A DNA stretch of 36,696 nucleotides from positions 1 to 36,696 of the forward strand of contig CAZQKE010000132.1 in NCBI GenBank assembly GCA_964593865.1. The letters run 5' to 3'. Of this stretch, positions 15,777 through 23,945 are shown one piece after another. Source of the stretch: CAZQKE01 sp964593865 (lineage in GTDB: Bacteria > Chloroflexota > Anaerolineae > JAAYZQ01). Both the position numbers and the translations under genes were made by a program. Below the pieces are notes generated by a model. The model saw nothing but the letters and a program-made list of their open reading frames with translations. It was not told where the DNA came from and made no database searches. The number at the start of each line of letters is the position of its first letter. Position 1 is the stretch's first letter.

Positions 15777-16163
15777 TCATGGTGATTCATGCTCTTTCCG
15801 GCAAATCCCACGGATGGCCCGGACGATCTCTTCCGGATCGGTGTCTTTGGGGAGAAAGGCAGCGGCTCCTATTCTCTTTGCCCAGGTGCGAAACGCTTGG
15901 CTACTGTGGAGGGTCAGGATAACGATCCGCACGGAAGGCCACCGCTCTCGGATGACTTGGGTCGCCCACAGGCCCTCTCGGTCCGGCATGTCAATGTCCA
16001 TCAAAATCACATTGGGGCGGAGCCGTTCAACCGCCTCGACCGCCGCACGGCCACTCCCGACGGCGGCGAGCACTTGGATCCCTCCCTCCTCCTGAAACAT
16101 CTGCGAGAGACTCTGCCCGTAGGCTGTATTGCCCTCCGCAATGAGTACCGTGACCGTCTTCAC
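15777..16163 (-). CDS. Stand-alone response-regulator receiver domain
   Basis: A 128-residue single-domain receiver starting at GTG 16161-16163 behind GAGAGGC. The phosphoacceptor is Asp56 in LMDIDMP, the switch Thr84 in VILTLHS, and the conserved Lys106 in FLPKD. The acidic pocket at the end of strand 1 reads AEGN (Glu10, Gly11) instead of the usual paired Asp, so Mg binding may differ. There is no output domain: the protein ends ICRKEHESP right after helix 5. It lies downstream of the NarL regulator and kinase but is separated by 314 bp and has its own good promoter. It may act as a phosphate sink or a protein-binding switch. Confidence 0.85.
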   Translation of the reverse strand: MKTVTVLIAEGNTAYGQSLSQMFQEEGGIQVLAAVGSGRAAVEAVERLRPNVILMDIDMPDREGLWATQVIRERWPSVRIVILTLHSSQAFRTWAKRIGAAAFLPKDTDPEEIVRAIRGICRKEHESP

Positions 16164-16477
16164 TTTTGCCTCTCGTGATCCAGGCCGACCCGGCGCACCC
16201 CGAGAATCCGGCGGGCTTTGGCGATGTTCTCCGGTTCCATCTCTCCACAGTATACCGAGGGGGAGTTGTGCTGTCACGGGACCGAGGCCCCGGTCGGACC
16301 GGGAAAAGGGGCCTAGTGGACAATAGGTCCACGGTCCCACAAAGGGGGACCGCTGCAGGCGGTCCGGGTGGAGGGGAGGGGGTGTGGCCTGTGCCGAACC
16401 ACGGAGGACAAGCCCGGAGTTTGCGCGAAAAGCGGCGGGCGAGGCTGCCTCTGCCGTACCTATGGCCCGGCGTTTGC
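16164..16477. other. Intergenic region between the two response regulators
   Basis: No gene is supported. It contains the minus-strand promoter at 16249-16277 and, nearer the NarL gene, G-rich runs (e.g. GTGGAGGGGAGGGGGTG around 16368-16383) with small inverted repeats such as GGGACCG/CGGTCC around 16345-16362. Confidence 0.4.
16249..16277 (-). promoter_or_regulatory. Promoter of the stand-alone receiver gene
   Basis: On the minus strand GTGACA (16272-16277), 17-bp spacer, TATACT (16249-16254), each one base off consensus. The transcript would start near 16242 and carry a leader of about 80 nt before GTG 16163. This indicates the receiver can be expressed separately from the kinase-regulator pair. 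Confidence 0.65.
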
Positions 16478-17179
16478 CTAAAGGGGAGACTGTGTCTCAT
16501 CTACCCGCACCAAGCCCTTGCGGATGGCATAGAGCATGGCTTGGGTACGGTCGTAGAGGTGTAGCTTGGAGAAGATGTTATTGATATGGTTCTTGACCGT
16601 TTTTTCACTGATGCCCAGCTCACGGGCGATCTCTTTGTTGGGCCGACCGGCGGCGATGAGCTTGAGCACTTCTATCTCGCGGGGGGTGAGATCATCTACC
16701 AAAGGGGGATGCGGAGGGCGAGCGGTGAATTGATGCAGCACTTTTTGGGCGATGGTGGCTCCCAGGAGCGATTCGCCGTGGGCAATGGCGCGAATGGCCC
16801 GCAGCATGGTCTCCGGATCGGCGTTTTTGAGGATGTACCCTTGTCCACCGGCCTGCAAGCCGCGAAAGATGGTTTCATCGTCTTCAAACATGGTCACAAA
16901 GACGACGCCGATGTGGGGCATTTCCCGATGGATGATACGGGTGGCCTCTATGCCGTCCAGGGGCGAATTTGCCTTCCCCGCGCCCCGGCGGTCTACGGGC
17001 ATACGTATATCCATGAGGATAACGTCGGGCATCAGGGCGCGGGCTTTTTCCAGGGCCTCCCGCCCTGTGGCGGCTTCCCCCACTACTTCAATGTCGTCCT
17101 CCGCCTCCAACATTTTGCGCACGCCCTTGCGAAAGAGGGTATGATCGTCGGCAACGAGAACGCGAATCCTTTCCACCAT
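16478..17179 (-). CDS. NarL/FixJ-type response regulator with enlarged beta3-alpha3 loop
   Basis: A 233-residue DNA-binding regulator, started at ATG 17177-17179 (CTGGAG eight bases upstream); the ATG at 17197 has no ribosome site. The receiver has the acidic pair Asp11-Asp12, phosphoacceptor Asp57 (LMDIRMP), switch Thr in VFVTMFEDD and Lys in YILKNAD. Directly after MP61 there are 13 residues (VDRRGAGKANSPL, 62-74) before DGIEATR where most relatives have two. The C-terminal LuxR-type HTH is complete: LTPREIEVLKLIAAGRPNKE, then SEKTVKNHINNIFSKL. The kinase gene ends 46 bp upstream, so the pair is an operon and the kinase is the likely phosphodonor. The target genes are unknown. Confidence 0.93.
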   Translation of the reverse strand: MVERIRVLVADDHTLFRKGVRKMLEAEDDIEVVGEAATGREALEKARALMPDVILMDIRMPVDRRGAGKANSPLDGIEATRIIHREMPHIGVVFVTMFEDDETIFRGLQAGGQGYILKNADPETMLRAIRAIAHGESLLGATIAQKVLHQFTARPPHPPLVDDLTPREIEVLKLIAAGRPNKEIARELGISEKTVKNHINNIFSKLHLYDRTQAMLYAIRKGLVRVDETQSPL

Positions 17180-17225
17180 CGTTGATCTCCAGGTCATCGT
17201 CTTACACTATGCTGCGCGATACGGA

Positions 17226-19676
17226 TTAGGTCCGATGTGGATCGGGTCTTTCGGCATCTTGCAGGGGAATGACGACCTGCACCTCCGTTCCGGCTCCCGG
17301 TGCGCTTGTGACCTCAAGCCGCCCGCCCAGCTGCTCTGCCCGCTCCTTTATGCTCCACAGCCCCAGGTGCGATCCGGAGCGGGGAGCTTGGGGATCAAAT
17401 CCCCGTCCGTTGTCGGCAATGCGCAGGGTCACCCGATTCTCATCCTGTTCCAGTGTCACATCCACCCGCCGTGCTTTGGCATGACGCACCACGTTGTTCA
17501 GCGATTCTTGGGTGATGCGAAAGAGGGCCATCTCTACCGCCGCCGGGAGCCGTTCGCCCTCCTGAACGGTGAAACGGATGTCCAGGCCGTGCTCCCGTCG
17601 GCAATAGGCCAGGTATTCGCGCAGGGCCGGGACCAGCCCCAACTCGTCCAAAGCCGCAGGTCGTAGGTCGTAGATCAAGCGGCGGATGTCCTGGATGTTG
17701 GCTTGGGCCAGTTCGGCCAGTTCCGCGATCTCTTCCGCAACGGGGTGGCGATCCCGCAGCAGACGTTTGCGGGCGGTATGGAGGCGGATGTTCATGCTGG
17801 CCAGGGCGGGGCCGAGGCCATCGTGCAGTTCCTGGGCAATGCGCCGTCGCTCCTCCTCCTGGGCCGCCGTTACCTGGGCCAACTGGCGGCGCAGGATGTT
17901 CACCCGTTCTTCGTGCAACCGGGCGTTTTCCAGGGCCAGGGCGGTGGTTCTCCCCATGGTGACCAGAATCTCTACGTCGTCTCCCGAATAAGGCATTTGG
18001 GAACGTTTTTCCCCCAAGTTGATGAGGCCGACCACCTTTTCATCCGCCAGGAGGGGGATGCAGAGTACGGCATTCAAGGAGCGCAGTTCTTCTTCGGCCC
18101 CCGGCGGGACCGAAGCGGCGGATCTCTCTTCTCCGGCGGAGTGGAGGAGAAGGGGCTTTCCTTCCCGTTCTACCCATCCGGCTGCGCCTGTCCCCTGCCG
18201 GAACCGGATGTGCCGGGCCTGGTGGTTTAGGTTGTGGGAAGCGACAACTCGGTACTCCTCCCCGGCCGGTACCATCACCGATGCGGTTTCCGCACCCATG
18301 GCCGTAGCCACGGCATCCAACACCAGGTTGAGCACTTCCTGGGTAGTGTGCAGGCCGGATAGGGAGCGGGTGAAGGAAACGAGCACCTGCCTGGCCCGGT
18401 ATTTGTGCCGGAAAAAGAGACGGTCCACCAGGAGCTGCAGTTGCGCCCGGATCGGCTGGAGGAGAAGGGCAATGACCAGGGTAGAAAGGGCCAGGGCCAA
18501 GTTGGAGGTCTGTCCGGTGAGGGCTTGGGACACACCCTGCAGCACCGTGACCAGGGCGACGTAGAGGCCGGTCAGCAGCAAGGTGAGCGTGCCGTAGACC
18601 AGGCTGCGGCGGATGATGATGTCAATATCCCACAGGTGATAGCGGATGATGGAAAAGGCCACGGCGAGCGGGATCAGCAGGAGCAGCAACAAGGCCAGCG
18701 CATCGGGCAACAACCGCCGGGTTCCCAAAATGGCGGGTAGGCTATAGAGGGTGAGGACGGGCAAAAGGGCGACGCCTGCGGCCCAAGCCAGCCAACGCAA
18801 CTGGGCCTTTGCCAACGGCTGGCGGATGGTCCGGAAACTGTGGAGAAAGACGCCCAACGCTCCGAGGCCGCCGACCAGGGCCAGGAAATGGTCGGTGCGG
18901 TAGAGACGGTTCAGCCCTTGCGAGGCGGTCGAGCCGGTCAACGAAGCACCGATGGCCAGAAGGGGAAATATGCCGTAGATCGCCGCGGGAACCAGGACCG
19001 GGTGGCGGGTGATGACGCCTTTTCTCAAGGGGAAGAGGAGGGAAAAGTGCAATCCGGCGGCCAGCAAAAGCCACCATGAGACCTGATCCACCGCCAGGTG
19101 GAGCCAAAAGGGCCATCCCTGCACGATGAGGCTGGGTTGGATCTCAAAGATTTCGCCGCTGCGTTGGACGGCTACGGCCAAGCAGATGACCAGGAACAGA
19201 CGGGCAGCCGGGTCTCCCGGTCTGCGCCGGAAGACAAAGCAACCGAATAGTAGGAAGACCAGGCTGAACAAAAAGTGCAACAGGTTCCATTGCAGAACCG
19301 TTCCCAGGGGAAGGAGGTGGAGGGTGACGCCCACCGTTTGCTCGATCCCTTGCCGCACGATGACATAGGGGACCGTCATCCCTGCCGACCAACGGGGCCG
19401 GGGCACCCGGACCTGCAGCCATTCCTCCAATGGGCGACCGTCTATGCGGGAGACCCAATCGTTCAGTTGCAGGCCGTTCGGATACGCCAGCAGGCGGTCT
19501 ACGCACTGGATTCCATCCGACCGAATGTGGTTGATCCCGGTCCGGCATCCATCACTGGGGAGGTGGGTTTGCAAGGTAAAGTCCAGGAGGATGTAACCTA
19601 TGGCGACGACAACCAGGCTCCAAAAGAATGCTCTGACTTTGCCACCCCTTATGAAACGGGAGAATCGGTCCTCCAC
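17226..19676 (-). CDS. Membrane sensor histidine kinase (PDZ-like, multi-TM, GAF, HisKA_3, HATPase_c)
   Basis: An 816-residue NarX-class kinase. Start GTG 19674-19676 with AGGAG nine bases upstream. After the first TM segment (~16-33) a PDZ-like region contains GLQLNDWVSRIDGRPLEEW. About eight further hydrophobic segments follow between ~125 and ~405. A GAF domain (~430-590; CIPLLADEKVVGLINLGE) precedes a coiled linker and the HisKA_3 dimer helix with phosphoacceptor His618 in RRIAQELHDGLGP. The ATPase has N-box RITQESLNNVVRHAKA, and DNGRGF and GLWSIKERA boxes. It is transcribed with the NarL regulator and has a TATAAT promoter at 19735-19740. The PDZ-like part faces outside if the first TM is uncleaved; the signal sensed is not evident. 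Confidence 0.92.
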   Translation of the reverse strand: MEDRFSRFIRGGKVRAFFWSLVVVAIGYILLDFTLQTHLPSDGCRTGINHIRSDGIQCVDRLLAYPNGLQLNDWVSRIDGRPLEEWLQVRVPRPRWSAGMTVPYVIVRQGIEQTVGVTLHLLPLGTVLQWNLLHFLFSLVFLLFGCFVFRRRPGDPAARLFLVICLAVAVQRSGEIFEIQPSLIVQGWPFWLHLAVDQVSWWLLLAAGLHFSLLFPLRKGVITRHPVLVPAAIYGIFPLLAIGASLTGSTASQGLNRLYRTDHFLALVGGLGALGVFLHSFRTIRQPLAKAQLRWLAWAAGVALLPVLTLYSLPAILGTRRLLPDALALLLLLLIPLAVAFSIIRYHLWDIDIIIRRSLVYGTLTLLLTGLYVALVTVLQGVSQALTGQTSNLALALSTLVIALLLQPIRAQLQLLVDRLFFRHKYRARQVLVSFTRSLSGLHTTQEVLNLVLDAVATAMGAETASVMVPAGEEYRVVASHNLNHQARHIRFRQGTGAAGWVEREGKPLLLHSAGEERSAASVPPGAEEELRSLNAVLCIPLLADEKVVGLINLGEKRSQMPYSGDDVEILVTMGRTTALALENARLHEERVNILRRQLAQVTAAQEEERRRIAQELHDGLGPALASMNIRLHTARKRLLRDRHPVAEEIAELAELAQANIQDIRRLIYDLRPAALDELGLVPALREYLAYCRREHGLDIRFTVQEGERLPAAVEMALFRITQESLNNVVRHAKARRVDVTLEQDENRVTLRIADNGRGFDPQAPRSGSHLGLWSIKERAEQLGGRLEVTSAPGAGTEVQVVIPLQDAERPDPHRT

Positions 19677-19734
19677 CGGTCACACTCCTCCCTCCCCAAA
19701 GCAAACCCGTCCGCTCCGAGCGGCTTGCCAGGGC

Positions 19735-19763
19735 ATTATAACACATCCGGCAAGGCAGTGCAA
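19735..19763 (-). promoter_or_regulatory. Promoter of the kinase-regulator operon
   Basis: TTGCAC (19758-19763), 17-bp spacer, TGT-TATAAT (extended -10, 19735-19740). The start would be near 19728, giving a ~50-nt leader. CTTGCC (19724-19729) and GGCAAG (19749-19754) form an inverted repeat bracketing the -10, a possible operator. Confidence 0.65.
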
Positions 19764-19825
19764 CCCCGATCCGGCCAGGTCGGCGGTCCGGCGGTCGGGC
19801 AGTCGACATGGCCGGGCCTCCTTCA

Positions 19826-19853
19826 TTTGCCAGGATCTGCTTTTTGTGGCAAA
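19826..19853 (+). promoter_or_regulatory. TTTGCCA/TGGCAAA inverted repeat before purH
   Basis: A perfect 7-bp inverted repeat with a 14-base centre, ending 24 bp before the purH start and overlapping no coding region. It shares the TTGCC/GGCAA core with the inverted repeat around the divergent kinase promoter about 100 bp away. It could be an operator or an mRNA hairpin; it does not match the E. coli PurR box. Confidence 0.3.
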
Positions 19854-19877
19854 GTAAGGGAGATAAGGAGGTGCACA

Positions 19878-21428
19878 ATGCGGGCTATCATCAGCGTATC
19901 CGATAAAAGGGGCCTGGCGGAGTTGGGCCGAGGGCTGGAAGGGTTGGGTTTTGAGATCTATGCCAGCAGCGGGACCCGACGGGCTTTGGAGGAGACCGGC
20001 GTCGCCGCCCGACCGGTGGGCGATTTGACCGGGTTTCCCGAGATCTTGGGAGGACGGGTCAAGACTCTACACCCCGCCGTTTACGGTGGCATCTTGGCCC
20101 GCCGCGACCGCGCCGCCGATCTGGAGGAGCTGGCCCGTTACGGTCTGCGTCCCGTCGACCTGGTCGCCGTCAATCTCTATCCCTTTGCCCAGACGGTAGC
20201 CCGGCCCGATGTCGGTCTGAATGCAGCCCTGGAACAGATTGACATCGGCGGACCGACCCTGCTACGGGCGGCTGCCAAGAATTTTCCGGCGGTGTTGCCC
20301 TTGTGCGATCCGGCCGACTATGAGGATGCGCTGGCGGCATTAGCCCGCCCCGGCGGTCCCGATCCGGCGTTTCGGCGACGGATGGCGGCCAAAGCGTTCC
20401 GCCATGTCGCCGTTTACGATGCTTTGATCGCCGACTTTTTGGGGGGCGAAGAGGAGTGGCCCGCGGAGCTGCCTTTGGGCCTCCACAAACTCCAGGAGAT
20501 GCGCTACGGCGAAAACCCACAGCAAAGGGCCGCTTTTTATGCCCTACCCAAGCCGGGCCGTCCTCTTACCGGCCTGGCCGCTGCCCGACAGCTGCAGGGC
20601 AAACCCCTATCCTACAACAACATCCTGGATGCCGACGCCGCCTGGGCCGTCGTTGCCGACTTTGCGCCGGCGACGGTCGCCATCATCAAGCATACCAATC
20701 CCTGCGGCCTGGCACACGCCGACGATCCCATCACGGCCTACGAACTGGCCCTTTCCGGCGATCCCCTGGCCGCCTTTGGCGGCATCGTTGCCCTCAACGT
20801 CCCCCTGGGCGAGCGGCTGGCCCGACGCCTGGTCGAGCGTTTTTATGAGATCGTCCTGGCTCCCCAGGTGAGCAAATCCGCCTTGTCCGTGCTGGCGGCA
20901 CGGCCCAACTTGCGGGTTCTGGCCCTGCCCCTCGCTCCGCGGCGAGATCGGACATGGCGCAGCGTGATGGGGGGCGTTTTGGTCCAGGAGGCAGACCGGA
21001 TGGCCGAAGGGGAGGTCCGCCGAGGGCAGGTCGTCACCCGCCGCCGTCCGACGGAGTCGGAATGGGAGACGTTGGCCTTTGCCTGGCGGGCCGTCCGCTT
21101 TGTCAAGTCAAATGCCGTTGTGTTGGCCCAAGGCGAGGAAAGGTTGGGCGCAGGGCGGTGGGCGGTGGTAGGCATGGGGGCCGGACAGCCCTCACGGGTG
21201 GCGGCGGTGGAAATTGCCACCCGAAGGGCGGGAGGGCGCGCGGCAGGAGCGGCCCTCGCCTCCGATGCCTTTTTCCCCAAAGCCGACGGGGTGGAAGCGG
21301 CGGCCCGCGCCGGGGTACGGGCCATCGTTCAGCCGGGAGGCTCGCGGGGTGATGCGGAGGTCATCGCCGCTGCCGATGCCGCCGGGCTGACCATGGTCTT
21401 TACCGGGAGACGACACTTTCTCCACTAG
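19878..21428 (+). CDS. purH: Bifunctional AICAR formyltransferase / IMP cyclohydrolase
   Basis: A 516-residue enzyme catalysing the last two steps of purine synthesis: formylation of AICAR with 10-formyl-THF, then cyclisation to IMP. Start ATG 19878 behind AAGGAGGTGCACA. The N-terminal cyclohydrolase (MGS-like) domain has ISVSDKRGLAELG, ILGGRVKTLHPAVYGGILA and VNLYPF, and IDIGGPTLLRAAAKN follows. The formyltransferase domain has MRYGENPQQ, SYNNILDADAAW, the catalytic Lys-His in IIKHTNPCG, then SGDPLAAFGGIVA and VKSNAVV, ending in VFTGRRHFLH. Length and order are standard. It is convergent with the CBS-protein gene, nine bases apart, and divergent from the kinase. No other pur gene is adjacent. 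Confidence 0.97.
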   Translation: MRAIISVSDKRGLAELGRGLEGLGFEIYASSGTRRALEETGVAARPVGDLTGFPEILGGRVKTLHPAVYGGILARRDRAADLEELARYGLRPVDLVAVNLYPFAQTVARPDVGLNAALEQIDIGGPTLLRAAAKNFPAVLPLCDPADYEDALAALARPGGPDPAFRRRMAAKAFRHVAVYDALIADFLGGEEEWPAELPLGLHKLQEMRYGENPQQRAAFYALPKPGRPLTGLAAARQLQGKPLSYNNILDADAAWAVVADFAPATVAIIKHTNPCGLAHADDPITAYELALSGDPLAAFGGIVALNVPLGERLARRLVERFYEIVLAPQVSKSALSVLAARPNLRVLALPLAPRRDRTWRSVMGGVLVQEADRMAEGEVRRGQVVTRRRPTESEWETLAFAWRAVRFVKSNAVVLAQGEERLGAGRWAVVGMGAGQPSRVAAVEIATRRAGGRAAGAALASDAFFPKADGVEAAARAGVRAIVQPGGSRGDAEVIAAADAAGLTMVFTGRRHFLH

Positions 21429-21437
21429 AAGACCGCC

Positions 21438-21878
21438 TTAGTAAGGCGAGCCGGTGATATAGTTTTCCAACTGCTCAATGATGAATTCCTGCTCCGAGAT
21501 GATGGCTTTGACTACATCGCCGATGGATACCAGGCCGATGACGCGATCATCCTCTACGACGGGCAGGTGACGCACCCGCTTATCGGTCATCAAGGCCATG
21601 CATTCCTCGATGGTCTCATCGGGGCGTGCACAAATGACCCGCTTGGTCATTATCTCCGTCACGGGCACGTCGCCCGCCTTTTTGCCCAGGAGGTCCACCT
21701 TGCGGGCGTAATCCCGTTCGGAAAGGATGCCCAGTAGCTTCTCTCCGTCCATGATAAGGACGGCACCGATGTTCTTGTCCGCCATCAGCCGCAGAGCATC
21801 GTAGACCGTCGCTTCCGGCGGCAAGGACCAGACTTGGTTCCCTTTGTTCCGCAGAATGTCCTTTGCCGTTTTTGCCAT
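21438..21878 (-). CDS. CBS-domain pair protein
   Basis: A 146-residue protein made of two CBS domains, a module that binds adenosine nucleotides and regulates partner proteins. Start ATG 21876-21878 behind GAGGAGGGAGGAG; the distal ATG at 21908 lacks this site. CBS1 spans ~8-62 (ATVYDALRLMADKNIGAVLI), CBS2 ~72-130 (VTEIMTKRVICARPDETIEE, then MTDKRVRHLPVVEDDRVIGL, then GDVVKAII). The tail EQEFIIEQLENYITGSPY is typical of stand-alone two-CBS proteins. Its leader holds a GGGTAG/CTACCC hairpin at 21914-21931. No partner is encoded next to it; purH is convergent, so a link is not implied. Confidence 0.92.
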   Translation of the reverse strand: MAKTAKDILRNKGNQVWSLPPEATVYDALRLMADKNIGAVLIMDGEKLLGILSERDYARKVDLLGKKAGDVPVTEIMTKRVICARPDETIEECMALMTDKRVRHLPVVEDDRVIGLVSIGDVVKAIISEQEFIIEQLENYITGSPY

Positions 21879-21944
21879 CTCCTCCCTCCTCGGTTTTCGC
21901 CGCTGCACCTTTTGGGTAGCGTTGACTACCCGGTCGCCCGTTCC

Positions 21945-21973
21945 ATTATACCCCGAATTGATGATAGAAGCAA
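21945..21973 (-). promoter_or_regulatory. Promoter of the CBS-protein gene
   Basis: TTGCTT (21968-21973), 17-bp spacer, perfect TATAAT (21945-21950) on the minus strand. The start would be near 21938, giving a ~60-nt leader that includes the GGGTAG/CTACCC hairpin. Confidence 0.6.
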
Positions 21974-22040
21974 GTGCAGCCCGAATCGCAAGTTGCCGTC
22001 GCCGAATCGGGACGGAGAGGACCGAGTTCTGAGGGCGTTG

Positions 22041-23780
22041 CTAACGACGGCGCCAGGCCGAAGGGGGCAGCCTCGGTCGGATCGGCGGCAGGCGGCGTAG
22101 CGGCTCCGACCGGGCGAGGATGGGGCCATAGAGCCGGGTACCACCGTACACGTCCACCGCTTCGAGCCAATAACGATAGGTGACGCCGGGAATCGCCGTG
22201 GTATCCGCAAAGTGATAGCGGGCGCCAATAGGGCTGCCTGGGTTTTGAGCAGCGATCAGCCGGTCATTGAGCCGGACCCGGTCCTCCAGGGCGGAACGGT
22301 AAAGGTTGAACCCCAGGTTGTCCGTCTCGGCTGCAGTCTCCCACCGGAGCAGAATCCCGCCGCCATCCGCGGCCGACGATGCGTCAAAAGAGGCCAAAAC
22401 GACCGCCGTCGGGAGGTTGCAGCCGTTGGTCTGCCAATTGGCAAAGTCTACATAGTCCGATACTTCGTTCCCCTGACCGGTGGGATTGGCGGTGGGGTGA
22501 TACGGACCGCTGCTGTGACCCCACCACAGGCCGGTCGCACGAATGACGCCACCGGCATTGGCTGCATAAGCCCCCCGGTCGTTATCGTAGACGCAGCTGG
22601 CCGTCACGGTAATGGGCGATGTCGTCATGTTGACGATCCCCCCATAGCCAACGCTGTTGGAGTAGACATGCCGATTATCGTAGATAAGGCATCTGCTGAT
22701 GAAAACGCGGGTCGGTGTAGCGTTGTTGCGATATGGCTCGCCAAAGCGGATGCCCCGTTCATTGCCGGAGATGGTACAGTTGGTCACGGTTACGTTGTCC
22801 AGCGTTGCAGGAAAGGAGCTGTAGTTGCCGTCATCGCGGGCTTTGATCATGATCCCCACGCCTTCTTGCAGTCCCAAGGCGTTGGCCGTGATGGTTATCC
22901 GATCAAAGGTCAGGTTGTGGTAGTCTCCGGCCTTGAGATTGATGTCAAAACCGGCGTTCCAACGCTTGTTCCAGAATACCTGATCAATGCCGTTGTTGTG
23001 GACGGTCACGCGGCGGAAGGTAGCGTTGGACAATTTCTCAACATAGATGCCTTTGGCTCCGTTGTAGCTGAAGCTGGTGTCGGTCACGGTGATGTATTCG
23101 ACGACGCTGGTATCGGCCGAGACCTCTTTGAAAAAGTACCATCCATCGGTCAGGTGATCAAAGGCCGAGTTGCTCACCTCCAGGTGGGTCAGGCTGGCCG
23201 TCGGCTGCACGTTCAACCCCCGCTCGTTCTCTCGGCCCGTTTCCTCATTGGTCCCGATCACCCGCAGGTCGTCCATTTTGATAAAGGAGACGGTCCCCGC
23301 GGGTATGTCAATGCCTATCATCTGCACCGGCTCGACGCGCAGGCTTTGCAACAGGATGGGATCGGCAGCCGATGCCCCCGAAGCACGCAACGTGATTACC
23401 GCGCTCCCGGTAGATGACCGCAATATTGTGTTGCCGGTCGGATCGCTGCCGCTCCCCGCCCCCCGCAGCGAAAGGTGCTTGTCAATCTGGATGGTCTCTG
23501 TGTAGACCCCGGCGGCGATCTGCACCGTGCCACCGACATCCACCAGATCTATGCCGCGTTGCACGGTCTGAACGGCACAGGACTGCCCCGGCCCGCCACC
23601 GGGATAGGGAATGTTGACCGTGCCGTCACAGTTGACATCATCCCCATCCGGACGAACATAGATAGGCGTCGCAGCCCACGCGGTGGAGACGCCCCCCATG
23701 ATGCCCAAGAGCAGACCGAAAAGCAGAACCGATCCCAGGATCACGAGAATTTCTCTAGACAACCGCCTACTTGCAAACAT
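22041..23780 (-). CDS. Secreted right-handed parallel beta-helix protein with C-terminal Fn3-like domain
   Basis: A 579-residue exported protein. Start ATG 23778-23780; GAGGAG lies 12 bases upstream, somewhat far, but the promoter at 23817-23845 supports this start. The signal peptide runs to VSTAWAATP. The body begins IYVRPDGDDVNCDGT and SCAVQTVQRGIDLVDVGGTV, the usual opening of a parallel beta-helix. It continues with coils such as DLRVIG, FRRVTVHNNGID, VTVTNCTISGNERGIRFG and ISRCLIYDN. GLWWGHSSGPYHPTANP closes the helix. Residues ~455-560 form an Fn3-like domain (GGGILLRWETAAETDNLGFN). Such proteins are often polysaccharide lyases or binders; no catalytic set could be named. Confidence 0.85.
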   Translation of the reverse strand: MFASRRLSREILVILGSVLLFGLLLGIMGGVSTAWAATPIYVRPDGDDVNCDGTVNIPYPGGGPGQSCAVQTVQRGIDLVDVGGTVQIAAGVYTETIQIDKHLSLRGAGSGSDPTGNTILRSSTGSAVITLRASGASAADPILLQSLRVEPVQMIGIDIPAGTVSFIKMDDLRVIGTNEETGRENERGLNVQPTASLTHLEVSNSAFDHLTDGWYFFKEVSADTSVVEYITVTDTSFSYNGAKGIYVEKLSNATFRRVTVHNNGIDQVFWNKRWNAGFDINLKAGDYHNLTFDRITITANALGLQEGVGIMIKARDDGNYSSFPATLDNVTVTNCTISGNERGIRFGEPYRNNATPTRVFISRCLIYDNRHVYSNSVGYGGIVNMTTSPITVTASCVYDNDRGAYAANAGGVIRATGLWWGHSSGPYHPTANPTGQGNEVSDYVDFANWQTNGCNLPTAVVLASFDASSAADGGGILLRWETAAETDNLGFNLYRSALEDRVRLNDRLIAAQNPGSPIGARYHFADTTAIPGVTYRYWLEAVDVYGGTRLYGPILARSEPLRRLPPIRPRLPPSAWRRR

Positions 23781-23816
23781 CTTGATACAACACTCCTCAA
23801 AGTGATGTTAAGGGCA

Positions 23817-23845
23817 ACGATAGCAGGTTTCTTTCCCCCTGTCAA
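23817..23845 (-). promoter_or_regulatory. Promoter of the beta-helix gene
   Basis: Perfect TTGACA (23840-23845), 17-bp spacer, TATCGT (23817-23822) on the minus strand. The transcript would start near 23810, about 30 nt before ATG 23780. Confidence 0.6.
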
Positions 23846-23874
23846 TAGGCTGCTTGTCTTAATCCGAACGGGGG

Positions 23875-23910
23875 AAAACAAGACCTCCGAAGCCGCAAGC
23901 TTCGGAGGTC
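23875..23910 (-). terminator. Intrinsic terminator of the CNBD-AckA-PduL gene
   Basis: On the minus strand GACCTCCGAAGC pairs perfectly (12 bp) with GCTTCGGAGGTC over a 5-base loop and is followed by TTGTTTT. It lies about 36 bp after the fusion gene's stop and separates it from the beta-helix promoter. Confidence 0.85.
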
Positions 23911-23945
23911 CGCTCCTTCTTCGGTGGGTTCGGTGACGGTACGAT

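Noticed and set aside
17180..17197. Start of the NarL regulator at ATG 17197
   Set aside because: There is no ribosome site, and the extra residues (TWRST) are not part of receiver domains; ATG 17179 has CTGGAG at good distance.
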